A DNA stretch of 64,000 nucleotides. It comes from Microtetraspora niveoalba (lineage in GTDB: Bacteria; Actinomycetota; Actinomycetes; Streptosporangiales; Streptosporangiaceae). The notes below the pieces were generated by a model, which made no database searches, was not told the origin of the DNA, and worked only from the letters and a program-made list of their open reading frames with translations. This document shows positions 45,628 to 53,771 of the stretch, one piece after another (within the stretch, counting starts at the first letter, position 1; each line of letters opens with the position of its first letter). The stretch lies in contig NZ_BBYM01000050.1 in the NCBI RefSeq assembly GCF_001570405.1, positions 18,206 to 82,205 of the forward strand. The letters run 5' to 3'. Position numbers and translations under genes: made by a program.

Positions 45628-46466
45628 ACCGCCGGGCGGACGGGACGTCCCACGGCCCGGCGGCGGGGCCGGTGTACGGCCTCGCGGATGCGAGCGCGGG
45701 CGACGCGGCGAACGGGGCCGAGCCGGTCCTGCTCATCCGTGACGTCACGAAGGTCTATGGCGAGGGCGAGGCGACCGTGCGTGCCCTGCGCGGGGTCTCG
45801 CTGACCGTCGAACGCGGCGACTACGTCGCGATCATGGGCGCGTCCGGCTCCGGGAAGTCCACGCTGATGAACATCATCGGCTGCCTGGACGTGCCCACCA
45901 CGGGGACGTACCTGCTCGGGGGCGTCGACGTGGGCGTGCTCGACGAGGTCAGGCTCGCCCGGGTGCGCAACCGGAGGATCGGGTTCGTCTTCCAGTCGTT
46001 CAACCTGATCCCCCGGATGAGCGCGCTGGCGAACGTCGAGCTTCCGCTGGCCTACGGCGGCGTACGCGCGGCGGAACGACGGCTGCGGGCGCTGGCCGCC
46101 CTCGGCCTGGTCGGGCTGTCGGACCGGGTGGGACACCAGCCGAACGAGCTGTCCGGCGGGCAGCAGCAGCGGGTGGCGGTGGCCCGCGCCCTCGTCACCT
46201 CGCCGACGCTGCTGCTGGCCGACGAGCCGACCGGCGCCCTGGACAGCACGTCCACAGGAGACGTTCTGGCGATCTTCGATCGGCTGAGCCTGAGTGGCAG
46301 GACCATCGTCGTGATCACGCATGAGCACGACGTCGCCGCGCACGCCAAGCGGGTGATCCGGCTGATGGACGGCCGGATCGTCGAGGACCGCAGGCAGGCG
46401 CCGGTGGACGGGCCGCCGCCGCTCGCCGGGCACCGACCCCCCACGGAAGCGATGAGCGAGCGATGA
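45624..46466 (+). CDS. MacB-type ABC transporter ATP-binding protein
   Basis: A 280-residue ATPase of the LolD/MacB class: YGEGEATVRALRGVSL, Walker A GASGSGKST at 72-80, NIIGCLDVPTTGTY, FVFQSFNLIPRMSALANV, signature NELSGGQQQRVAVARAL, Walker B LLLADEPTGALDS, H-loop VITHEHD. A 35-residue polar N-terminal arm precedes the domain. It overlaps both neighbours by four bases (ATGA), so adaptor, ATPase and permease are made together. Probably mechanotransmission-type export. Confidence 0.95.
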   Translation: MNRRADGTSHGPAAGPVYGLADASAGDAANGAEPVLLIRDVTKVYGEGEATVRALRGVSLTVERGDYVAIMGASGSGKSTLMNIIGCLDVPTTGTYLLGGVDVGVLDEVRLARVRNRRIGFVFQSFNLIPRMSALANVELPLAYGGVRAAERRLRALAALGLVGLSDRVGHQPNELSGGQQQRVAVARALVTSPTLLLADEPTGALDSTSTGDVLAIFDRLSLSGRTIVVITHEHDVAAHAKRVIRLMDGRIVEDRRQAPVDGPPPLAGHRPPTEAMSER

Positions 46467-47710
46467 ACGCCCTGGAGATCACCCGGTTCGCCGTACGCGG
46501 CCTGACCGCGAACAAGATGCGCAGCGTCCTGACGATGCTCGGCATCCTCATCGGGGTCGCGGCGGTGATCCTGCTTGTCGCGGTCGGCCAGGGGTCGTCG
46601 GACGCGATCAAGCAGCGGATCCAGAGCCTGGGGGCGAACACGCTCACCGTCTCCGCGTCGTTCTCGGGCGGGTTCGGCGGCCCCGGCATGCGCGGCGGCG
46701 GGGGCGGCGGCGGTCCGCGCACGCAGGCGCGCGGCCTCACCCTTGAGGACGCCCGCGCCATCGCCGACTCCGGCAACGCCCCCTCCATCAAGAGCGTCTC
46801 GCCGGTGGTGACCTCCTCGTCGGCCACGACGACGTACGAAGGGGCGAGTCACGCCATATCCCAGGTCGTCGGCACATATCCCAGCTATTTCGAGGCGACC
46901 AACAGGCCGGTGGCCTCGGGGTCGTACTTCACGAACCAGGACGTCACAGGCGTCCGAAAGGTCGTCGTCATCGGGAAGACGGTCGCGGACGAGCTGTTCG
47001 GCCGGCTCGACCCGGTCGGCAGGAACGTCAACATCCAGGGCGTCTCGTTCACCGTCGTCGGAGTGCTGAAGGAGTCGGGCTCGACCGGCGGCCAGGACGC
47101 AGACGACGTGGCCGTCGCCCCGCTGCCCGCCGTACAGCAGAGCCTGACCGGGTACGGCTCGCTCGGCAGCATCGTCGTGCAGGCCACGGGCGCCGAGAAG
47201 ACGGACGCGGCCGAGGCGGAGATCACCGCGATCCTCGACCAGCGGCACGACATCACGGGGAACGCGACGGCGGACTACCGGATCCTCAACCAGGCCAGCC
47301 TGCAGGAGACGGTGACCGAGGCGACCGGCACGTTCACCGTGCTGCTCGCCGCGGTGGCGGCGATCAGCCTGCTCGTCGGCGGCATCGGCATCACGAACAT
47401 CATGCTCGTGACCGTCACGGAGCGGACCCGCGAGATCGGCATCCGCAAGGCGATCGGCGCGCCCCGGGGGGCCATCCTCGGCCAGTTCCTCATCGAGGCG
47501 ACCCTGCTCAGCCTGGTCGGCGGCCTGCTCGGGGTGGGCGTGGCCGTGGCGGGCAGCCGCTTCACGATCGCGGGAGTGCAGCCGGTCATCGTGCCGCAGT
47601 CGATCGTGCTGGCCCTCGGCGTCTCCGTCGCCATCGGCCTGTTCTTCGGCAGCTATCCCGCCAACCGCGCCGCGAAGCTGCGCCCGATCGAGGCACTGCG
47701 CTTCGAGTGA
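46463..47710 (+). CDS. MacB-type ABC transporter permease (FtsX-like)
   Basis: A 415-residue permease with the MacB layout. TM1 (MRSVLTMLGILIGVAAVILLVAVG) is followed by a large extracytoplasmic MacB-PCD domain of about 240 residues, beginning with a Gly-rich segment (GGFGGPGMRGGGGGGGP). Three C-terminal helices belong to the FtsX domain (LLAAVAAISLLVGGIGITNIM, FLIEATLLSLVGGLLGVGV, SIVLALGVSVAIGLFFG) and it ends PANRAAKLRPIEALRFE. It works with the upstream ATPase and adaptor; the substrate is unknown, with antimicrobial or envelope-active compounds typical for the class. Confidence 0.95.
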   Translation: MNALEITRFAVRGLTANKMRSVLTMLGILIGVAAVILLVAVGQGSSDAIKQRIQSLGANTLTVSASFSGGFGGPGMRGGGGGGGPRTQARGLTLEDARAIADSGNAPSIKSVSPVVTSSSATTTYEGASHAISQVVGTYPSYFEATNRPVASGSYFTNQDVTGVRKVVVIGKTVADELFGRLDPVGRNVNIQGVSFTVVGVLKESGSTGGQDADDVAVAPLPAVQQSLTGYGSLGSIVVQATGAEKTDAAEAEITAILDQRHDITGNATADYRILNQASLQETVTEATGTFTVLLAAVAAISLLVGGIGITNIMLVTVTERTREIGIRKAIGAPRGAILGQFLIEATLLSLVGGLLGVGVAVAGSRFTIAGVQPVIVPQSIVLALGVSVAIGLFFGSYPANRAAKLRPIEALRFE

Positions 47711-47760
47711 GCCCGCGCCCCGCGCGGTGACCCGAGGCGAGCACCAGACCAGGAGATGAG

Positions 47761-48441
47761 ATGAGCAGAGCGAAGGCGAAGGCGCAGCCCGAGGCCGAGA
47801 TGCCGGCGGCGGAGCTGCTGGACACCTCCCCGTTCGGCGACGAGCCCGAGACGGAGCCGGCCGCTCGCCCGGCCGGGCGCGGGATGTCGAAGGTCACCCT
47901 CGCGCTCGGCGCCGGCGTGGTGCTCATGGCGGGCGTGCTGGTCGGCATCCAGGCGCAGAAGGCGTGGGGGACGGCGTCCCCGTCCGGCGCCGCGAGCCGC
48001 GGGCTCGCCGGAGGCATGGGCGGTACGGGCCGCGGCTTCGGAGGCTTCGGCGGAGGGGCCGGCTTCGGCGGCGGGGCGGGCGGCTCCCGAGGCGGCGCGG
48101 GCCAGGGAACCCAGGGAGCCCAGGGCGGCCAGGAGCAGGACGCTCAGGGGTCTCAGTGGTCTGAGGGACGGGGCCAGACGGGGAGGGGAGCCGGTGCCGG
48201 TTCGCCGGGCGGCATGACCGTCGGCACGGTCAAGCTCGTGGACGGCGCCAAGGTCTACGTCCAGACCTCGGGCGGCACCATCGTCACCGTCAGGACCACC
48301 GGCGACACGAAGGTGCGGGTCACCAAGGCCGGAAAGGTCACCGACCTCAAGGTCGGCAGCCCGGTCGTCGTCACGGGCGCCGCGGACGAGGAGGGCGCCG
48401 TGGACGCCACCTCGGTCGTCCAGAGCGCCGGGAACCGCTAG
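47761..48441 (+). CDS. Membrane-anchored DUF5666-like protein of the efflux operon
   Basis: A 226-residue protein. A polar cytoplasmic N-terminus (1-42) is followed by one membrane helix (VTLALGAGVVLMAGVLVGIQAQ). An extracytoplasmic Gly/Gln/Ser-rich arm comes next (about 75-150). The C-terminal beta domain (GTVKLVDGAKVYVQTSGGTIV, VRTTGDTKVRVTKAGKVTDLKVGSPVVVTGA) looks like DUF5666 (OB-fold-like). AGGAGATG precedes the ATG; 50 bases after the permease. Its job is unknown, perhaps a periplasm-side accessory or sensor of the exporter. Confidence 0.82.
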   Translation: MSRAKAKAQPEAEMPAAELLDTSPFGDEPETEPAARPAGRGMSKVTLALGAGVVLMAGVLVGIQAQKAWGTASPSGAASRGLAGGMGGTGRGFGGFGGGAGFGGGAGGSRGGAGQGTQGAQGGQEQDAQGSQWSEGRGQTGRGAGAGSPGGMTVGTVKLVDGAKVYVQTSGGTIVTVRTTGDTKVRVTKAGKVTDLKVGSPVVVTGAADEEGAVDATSVVQSAGNR

Positions 48442-48518
48442 GGAAGCCGGCCGCGCGCGGCGAGCCCGCCGCCCGGGGCAGCAGGGACGCGGACGAACCG
48501 CCGAAAGGAGAACACCAG

Positions 48519-49208
48519 ATGAAAACGGAGGCACGCCTGCTCGTCGTGGACGACGAGCCCAACATCAGAGAGCTGCTCTCGGTGAGCCTCAGATACGCCG
48601 GGTTCGAGGTGGTGACCGCCTCGGACGGGCGGGAGGCCGTCCAGATCGCCGAGCGGGTGCGGCCCGATCTGATGGTGCTCGACGTGATGCTGCCCGACAT
48701 GGACGGCTTCGCGGTGAGCTCCCGGCTGAGGGACGCCGGGCGGCGGATCCCCGTGGTCTTCCTGACCGCGCGGGACGCCACCGGGGACAAGGTCGCCGGA
48801 CTGTCGCTGGGCGACGACTACGTGACCAAGCCGTTCAGCCTGGAGGAGGTGCTCGCCCGGATCCGGGCGGTGCTGCGCCGTACGCGCGGCGAGAGCCACC
48901 ACCCCAGCCGGCTGCGGGTCGCCGACCTGGAGATGGACGAGGAGGCGCACCAGGTGTGGCGGGGCGGCCGGCAGGTGCGGCTGTCGCCCACGGAGTTCAA
49001 GCTGCTGCACTATTTCATGATCAATCAGGGCCGGGTGTTGTCGAAGGCCCAGATCCTCGACCACGTGTGGCACTACGACTTCGGCGGCGACCGCAACGTG
49101 GTCGAGTCGTACGTCTCCTACCTGCGGCGCAAGATCGACACGGTGGATCCCAAGCTGATCCACACGCTTCGCGGCGTGGGCTATGTCCTCCGTGCGCCCC
49201 GTCGCTGA
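48519..49208 (+). CDS. Two-component response regulator, OmpR family (system 2)
   Basis: A 229-residue regulator highly similar to that of system 1. Acidic pocket LLVVDDEPNI, phospho-acceptor Asp in LMVLDVMLPDMDG, Thr in FLTARDA, Lys in DDYVTKPFSLEE, winged helix LSPTEFKLLHYFMINQGRVLS and VESYVSYLRRKID. The loop before DDYVTKPF reads GLSLG where system 1 has GLTLGG: one glycine is missing. AAAGGAGA lies before the ATG. It follows the efflux operon by 77 bases on the same strand and probably controls it. Confidence 0.96.
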   Translation: MKTEARLLVVDDEPNIRELLSVSLRYAGFEVVTASDGREAVQIAERVRPDLMVLDVMLPDMDGFAVSSRLRDAGRRIPVVFLTARDATGDKVAGLSLGDDYVTKPFSLEEVLARIRAVLRRTRGESHHPSRLRVADLEMDEEAHQVWRGGRQVRLSPTEFKLLHYFMINQGRVLSKAQILDHVWHYDFGGDRNVVESYVSYLRRKIDTVDPKLIHTLRGVGYVLRAPRR

Positions 49209-50721
49209 GGTCAAGCGGCGGCTCGCCCGCACCCCGCTCTGGCTCCGCCTGGTGGGGGCCACGCTGCTGCTGGTGACGCTCGCGATCGCGCTCACCGGCG
49301 GCTTCGCCGTGCAGTTGCTGCGCGGCTATCTGATCGACCGGGTGGACCGGCAGCTCACCGGCTTCACCCGGCCCAGGAGCGACCCGCAGGGGGGCCAGGA
49401 CCGGGACACGACGACCCCCGGCGGGACCCGGCCGCAGCGGCAGCCGGGTTTCTACTACATCGTCCTGCTGGACGCGGACGGCAACGCCGTACGGACCGTG
49501 CAGGAGCCCCCGAACGTCGATCCGCCCGTCCTGCCGAGGCTCACGGCCGCCGTCACCGAACGTATGCGGCGCAGGCTGTTCACCGCGTCCTCGCCGTCCG
49601 GGGAGCAGTGGCGCGTGGTCGCCGTCGGCGAGGCCGACGGCGTCACCCGGGTCGTCGCCGTCAGCCTCGCCGACGTCGACGGGACCGTCTCCCAGCTCGT
49701 GGTCATCGTGGCCGGGGTGGGCTTCGGGGTGCTCGTCGCTCTCGGCCTGGCCTGCTACTGGCTCGTACGGCGCAGCCTGCGCCCCCTGGGCGAGATCGAA
49801 CGCACGGCGCAGGCGATCGCGGGCGGCGACCTGTCGCGGCGGCTCCCACTGCGGCACCGCCGTACCGAGATCGGACGGCTGGGCCGGGCGATCAACGGCA
49901 TGCTCGCGCAGATCGAGTCGGCCTTCCGGGACCGGGAGGAGTCGGAGGCGATGGCGCGCGAGTCGGCGTTCGAGGCGCGGCGGTCGGAGGAGCGGATGCG
50001 CCGGTTCGTCGCCGACGCGTCGCACGAGTTGCGCACGCCGCTGACGTCGATCCGGGGGTTCGCCGAGCTGTACCGCCAGGAGCGCTCACAGGATCCGGCG
50101 GCGGTGCTGCGCCGGATCGAGGACGAGGCGGCCAGGATGGGCCTGCTCGTGGACGACCTGCTGCTGCTCGCCCGGCTGGACCAGCAGCGCCCGCTGCAAC
50201 GGCGCGCCGTGGACGTGCTCAGCCTGGCGGCCGGGGCGGTCCTGGACGCGCAGACGCTCGCACCGGACCGCGAGATCGACCTCGTCCGGCTCGACGGCTC
50301 CGACGCCCCGGTCAAGGCGCTGGGCGACGAGCACCGGATCCGGCAGGTGATCGGCAACCTGGTGGGCAACGTCCTCCGCCACACTCCGCCCGGTACGGCG
50401 TTCCGCGTCGGCGTCGGGACCCTGTCCGGTGACGGGCCCGGTGACGGGCCGGGCGGCGGCTCCGACGGCGGCTCCGGGGGCGGCGGGACGGTCGTGATCG
50501 AGGTGGCCGACGAGGGCCCCGGCCTGCGCGAGGACGACGTGGAGCGCGTCTTCGAGCGGTTCTACCGCGCGGATCCGGCCCGCAGCCGCGCCGACACGGG
50601 CGGCACCGGGCTCGGGCTGTCCATCGTGGCGGCCCTCGTCAAGGCGCACGGGGGGACCATCACCGCCGAGTCCCCGCCCGGCGGCGGAGCCGTCTTCCAG
50701 GTCCGCCTCCCCGCCTGCTGA
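49183..50721 (+). CDS. Sensor histidine kinase (system 2)
   Basis: A 512-residue kinase: TM1 about 20-42, sensor region about 43-165 with an Arg/Gln/Pro-rich stretch, TM2 about 168-190. HAMP (RRSLRPLGEIERTAQAIAGGDL), H-box ADASHELRTPLTSIRGFAEL, N-box GNLVGNVLRHTPPG, G1 VADEGPGL, F-box FERFYRAD and G2 GGTGLGLSIV follow. A Gly/Asp-rich insertion interrupts the strand before G1. It overlaps the regulator by 26 bases; a GTG nine bases later is an alternative start. The H-box is nearly identical to that of system 1, so cross-talk is conceivable. Confidence 0.95.
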   Translation: MSSVRPVAEVKRRLARTPLWLRLVGATLLLVTLAIALTGGFAVQLLRGYLIDRVDRQLTGFTRPRSDPQGGQDRDTTTPGGTRPQRQPGFYYIVLLDADGNAVRTVQEPPNVDPPVLPRLTAAVTERMRRRLFTASSPSGEQWRVVAVGEADGVTRVVAVSLADVDGTVSQLVVIVAGVGFGVLVALGLACYWLVRRSLRPLGEIERTAQAIAGGDLSRRLPLRHRRTEIGRLGRAINGMLAQIESAFRDREESEAMARESAFEARRSEERMRRFVADASHELRTPLTSIRGFAELYRQERSQDPAAVLRRIEDEAARMGLLVDDLLLLARLDQQRPLQRRAVDVLSLAAGAVLDAQTLAPDREIDLVRLDGSDAPVKALGDEHRIRQVIGNLVGNVLRHTPPGTAFRVGVGTLSGDGPGDGPGGGSDGGSGGGGTVVIEVADEGPGLREDDVERVFERFYRADPARSRADTGGTGLGLSIVAALVKAHGGTITAESPPGGGAVFQVRLPAC

Positions 50722-51006
50722 AACCCCGCCATCGCCCGCCCGGACTCGAAGCGGTGCGGGAGATCGGGGAATCCAGTGCCTCCGTTCGGCGTCCCGGCCC
50801 AGGTCGCGGATCCGAGCGCTCGCAGGTGGGGTCGCTCGCGTCCGGACGGGGGCTCATCGGGGCGGGCGGGTTGACAGGTGATCCTCAGCCGGGCCCGATG
50901 CGGTTCCAAGTTTCCCGCGCTGGAGTGGATCGCCGTGGCGCGGGCCTCACGACACCGGAGGCCGTCGCTCTCGCGCGCCCGTGTGCGAAAGGCCAGGTCG
51001 ATCACC

Positions 51007-51684
51007 GTGCGTTCGCTGTACGCCGCCGTGGTGGCGGTTTCCGTGCTGACCGTCGCGGCCTGCGGGGGAGAGGACGGCGGTGCCGGTGGCGGTGCGGCAG
51101 CGGAGGGCGACCAGCGTGCGGCGTACCTGAACTGCCTGCGCGAGAACGGCGTGACGCTGCCCAGCGGACGCCCCCGCGGCCGTCCGAGCCGTGCCCCGGA
51201 CGGCGAAGCGGGCGGGGCCGCCGGTGAAGCGGCCGGAGGCCGGGGCGACGACACCGACGCTTCCGGCCCCGCGGGCACTTCCGGCGCCTCGGACGGGCAG
51301 GGCGATGGCGGGGCTTCGGACGGTCGGGGAGACGCGCCCGGCGATGCTTCCAGCGATGCTCCCAGCGCGCGTCCGAGCCGGGGGCCGGGCGGCTTCCGTT
51401 CCATGTCTCCGGAGATGCGCAAGGCCATGGAGGCGTGCCGGTCGCTCATGCCCGAGGGCGGGCGCGGGTGGGGCGGGAACGGACGCGGCCCCGGCGACGG
51501 GACCCGCGATTCCGCCGCCGTCGAAGCCGCCATGCGGCCCTTCCGCACCTGCATGAAGGACAACGGCGCCGAGATCGCCGAGGGCGGGAGCTGGCGCGAT
51601 CTCGACCAGAAGGACACCAAGGTGGCCGCCGCCCTCACGAAGTGCCGGACCCTCCTGCCCGAGCCCAGCCCGCGGCCCTCGTAG
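51007..51684 (+). CDS. Lipoprotein with duplicated cysteine motif
   Basis: About 225 residues starting at a GTG (VRSLYAAVVAVSVLTVAAC, lipid-modified Cys at residue 19). The mature protein has two copies of one pattern. The first is YLNCLRENGVTLPSG then ACRSLMPEG; the second is FRTCMKDNGAEIAEGGSW then KCRTLLPEP. They are separated by a long Gly/Asp/Ser-rich region. Each copy would allow one Cys-Cys bond. Similar CMxxNGV...ACRxLLP lipoproteins occur beside actinobacterial ABC exporters (from memory). Longer N-terminal readings upstream hide the signal and are rejected. It is likely the accessory of the efflux block. Confidence 0.78.
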   Translation: MRSLYAAVVAVSVLTVAACGGEDGGAGGGAAAEGDQRAAYLNCLRENGVTLPSGRPRGRPSRAPDGEAGGAAGEAAGGRGDDTDASGPAGTSGASDGQGDGGASDGRGDAPGDASSDAPSARPSRGPGGFRSMSPEMRKAMEACRSLMPEGGRGWGGNGRGPGDGTRDSAAVEAAMRPFRTCMKDNGAEIAEGGSWRDLDQKDTKVAAALTKCRTLLPEPSPRPS

Positions 51685-51711
51685 CCGCCCCGCCCGCGTC
51701 GAGCGGCAGCC

Positions 51712-51824
51712 GACGACGCGGCCCCCCGGTCCTGGAGGCGACCCGGCCGACGACACGGCCCCCGGGTCCTGGAGGCGACCCCGGCCGACGACACGGCCCC
51801 CGGGTCCTGGAGGCGACCCCGGCC
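51712..51824 (+). repeat. Three tandem copies of a 37-38-bp unit
   Basis: Units at 51712-51748 (37 bp), 51749-51786 and 51787-51824 (38 bp each, identical to each other), each beginning GACGACRCGG and containing GGTCCTGGAGGCGACC. They follow the lipoprotein stop by 28 bases. The period is not a multiple of three and the arrays lie in a gene-free stretch (51685-51998). Confidence 0.9.
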
Positions 51825-51827
51825 GGC

Positions 51828-51890
51828 GACGCGCGGCCCGAACCACGCCATGCCGCCTGACGCGCGGCCCGGGACCATGCCATGCCGCCG
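51828..51890 (+). repeat. Two tandem copies of a 31-32-bp unit
   Basis: GACGCGCGGCCCG followed by a variable junction and CCATGCCGCC, at 51828-51858 and 51859-51890. It directly follows the 38-bp array. Beyond it (51900-51965) the sequence becomes AT-rich, with TATAAG at 51939-51944 as a possible -10 box for the dynamin operon. Confidence 0.8.
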
Positions 51891-51998
51891 CCTATCGAGA
51901 CCGCAAAACCTCCATAAATCATCGTTTGTGGTGCTTTGTATAAGAAAGTTCCTGTATTTCGGCATTTAGTGGAGGCCGGTGCGGGAAGGTCCGTGGGT

Positions 51999-53771
51999 AT
52001 GCCGGGCGGTACGGGGCTGCTCGAAGCCCTCGGAGTGCTGCGACGCCAGCTCGACCACGACCTGTTCCCTCTGGAGATCGGGGACGTCGCGGCGGACCGG
52101 CGCGCGCTCAAGGGGATGACCGGGCAGCTCGACGACTACCTGCTGCCCCGGCTGGCCGCCATCGACGCGCCCCTCCTGGCGGTCGTCGGCGGATCCACCG
52201 GCGCGGGCAAGTCCACCCTGGTCAACTCCATCGTCCAGACCGACGTCACCGAACCCGGCGTGCTCCGGCCGACCACCCTCGCGCCCACCCTCGTGGCCGG
52301 TCGCGAGGACGCGGACTGGTTCATGTCCGGCCGCGTGCTGCCCGGACTGCCCAGGGTCACCGGACCGGGCCCGGGAGAGCCGGGCACGCTGAAGGTGGCC
52401 GTGGTGGACTCCCTGTCGCCGGGGCTGGCGCTGCTCGACGCCCCGGACATCGACTCGGTCGTCACCGCCAACCGCGAGCTCGCCGCGCAGCTCCTCGCCG
52501 CCGCCGACCTGTGGCTGTTCGTCACCACGGCGGCCCGCTACGCCGACGAGGTGCCGTGGAGCTTCCTGCGCAGCGCCCGGGAGCGCAGCACCGCCCTGGC
52601 GATCATCCTGCAGCGGGTTCCGTCCGAGGCGATGACCCCCATCACCGCCGACCTGGAGCGCCTGCTCCGGGAGAACGGGCTGGCCGGCACCCCCCTCTTC
52701 GGGATCCCCGAGCTGGTCCTCCCCTCGGAGCGGGCCAGGTTGCCCGCGGAAGCCGTACGGCCCGTCACGCGATGGCTGGCCGAACTGTCCGCCGACGCGC
52801 GCTCCCGCGCCCAGGTGGTGCGCCAGACGTTGTCCGGCGCCCTGGACAGCCTCGTCGCCCGGGTGCCCGTGCTCGCCTCGCACGTCGACCGGCAGCGGGA
52901 GGGCATAGCGGCCCTGCGCGACGTCGCCGAGAAGGCGTACGACTCGGCGATGTCGGCCTTCGACGAGGGGATGCGCGACGGTTCGCTGCTCAGGGGCGAG
53001 GTGCTGGCCCGCTGGCAGGACTTCATCGGCACCGGCGACCTGATGAGGGCACTGGAGTCCCGCGTCGGCTGGGTGCGCGACCGCGTCGTCGCCTTCGTCA
53101 GGGGACGGCCCGCCCCCGACCGCCGGCTCCGGGTCGCGCTGGAGACCGGCATCGAGTCCCTGATCCGCTCCTCGGCCGAAGGCGCCGCCGAACGCGCCGT
53201 GGAGTCGTGGCTGGCCATGCCCGCGGGCCGTGACCTGCTCGAACGCGCGGGCGTCGCCACCGCCGGACGGCTCGGCCGCGCCTCGTCCGAGCTGCGCTCC
53301 AGGGCCGGAGCCGAGGTGCGCGCCTGGCAGGGAGAGGTCCTCGACCTGGTCCGCAGCGAGGGCGCGGACAAGCGGCTCGCGGCCAGGACGGCCTCCTTCG
53401 GCGTGAACGGCCTCGGCCTGCTGCTCATGTTCGGCGTCTTCGCGTCCACCGGCGGCATCACCGGCATCGAGATCGGCATCGCGGGCGGCACCAGCGTGCT
53501 GAGCCAGAAACTGCTCGAGGCCATCTTCGGCGACCAGGCGGTACGCATCCTGACCTACGAGGCGCGCCAGGCCCTGCGCCGGCGCGTCCGCCTCGTCCTC
53601 GACGAAGAGCTGGCCCGCTTCACCGGCCTGCTCGACGGCCTCGGCCCGGACGAGGAGACCTCCGCGAAGCTGCGGGCCGCCGCGCAAGCCGTGGAGGAGC
53701 GGAAACGGGAGCTCCCGGTCGCGCCGGTCCCGCACGGCGGCGACGGCGGGCCCTCCGGCGGTACGCGGTGA
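51999..53771 (+). CDS. Dynamin-family GTPase, first of a pair
   Basis: About 590 residues. G1/Walker A GGSTGAGKSTLVNSI at 64-78, a G2 region rich in Thr (LRPTTLAPTLV), G3 LLDAPDIDS, then VTTAARYADEVPW. A long helical region resembles a dynamin stalk. Near the C-terminus is a hydrophobic, Gly-rich segment (GLGLLLMFGVFASTGGITGIEIGIAGG) like a membrane paddle. There is no clear G4 NKxD, as in several bacterial dynamins. The ATG at 51999 has GGGAAGG nine bases upstream. A four-base overlap (GTGA) couples it to the second GTPase. A membrane-remodelling role, perhaps in sporulation septation, is inference. Confidence 0.85.
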   Translation: MPGGTGLLEALGVLRRQLDHDLFPLEIGDVAADRRALKGMTGQLDDYLLPRLAAIDAPLLAVVGGSTGAGKSTLVNSIVQTDVTEPGVLRPTTLAPTLVAGREDADWFMSGRVLPGLPRVTGPGPGEPGTLKVAVVDSLSPGLALLDAPDIDSVVTANRELAAQLLAAADLWLFVTTAARYADEVPWSFLRSARERSTALAIILQRVPSEAMTPITADLERLLRENGLAGTPLFGIPELVLPSERARLPAEAVRPVTRWLAELSADARSRAQVVRQTLSGALDSLVARVPVLASHVDRQREGIAALRDVAEKAYDSAMSAFDEGMRDGSLLRGEVLARWQDFIGTGDLMRALESRVGWVRDRVVAFVRGRPAPDRRLRVALETGIESLIRSSAEGAAERAVESWLAMPAGRDLLERAGVATAGRLGRASSELRSRAGAEVRAWQGEVLDLVRSEGADKRLAARTASFGVNGLGLLLMFGVFASTGGITGIEIGIAGGTSVLSQKLLEAIFGDQAVRILTYEARQALRRRVRLVLDEELARFTGLLDGLGPDEETSAKLRAAAQAVEERKRELPVAPVPHGGDGGPSGGTR

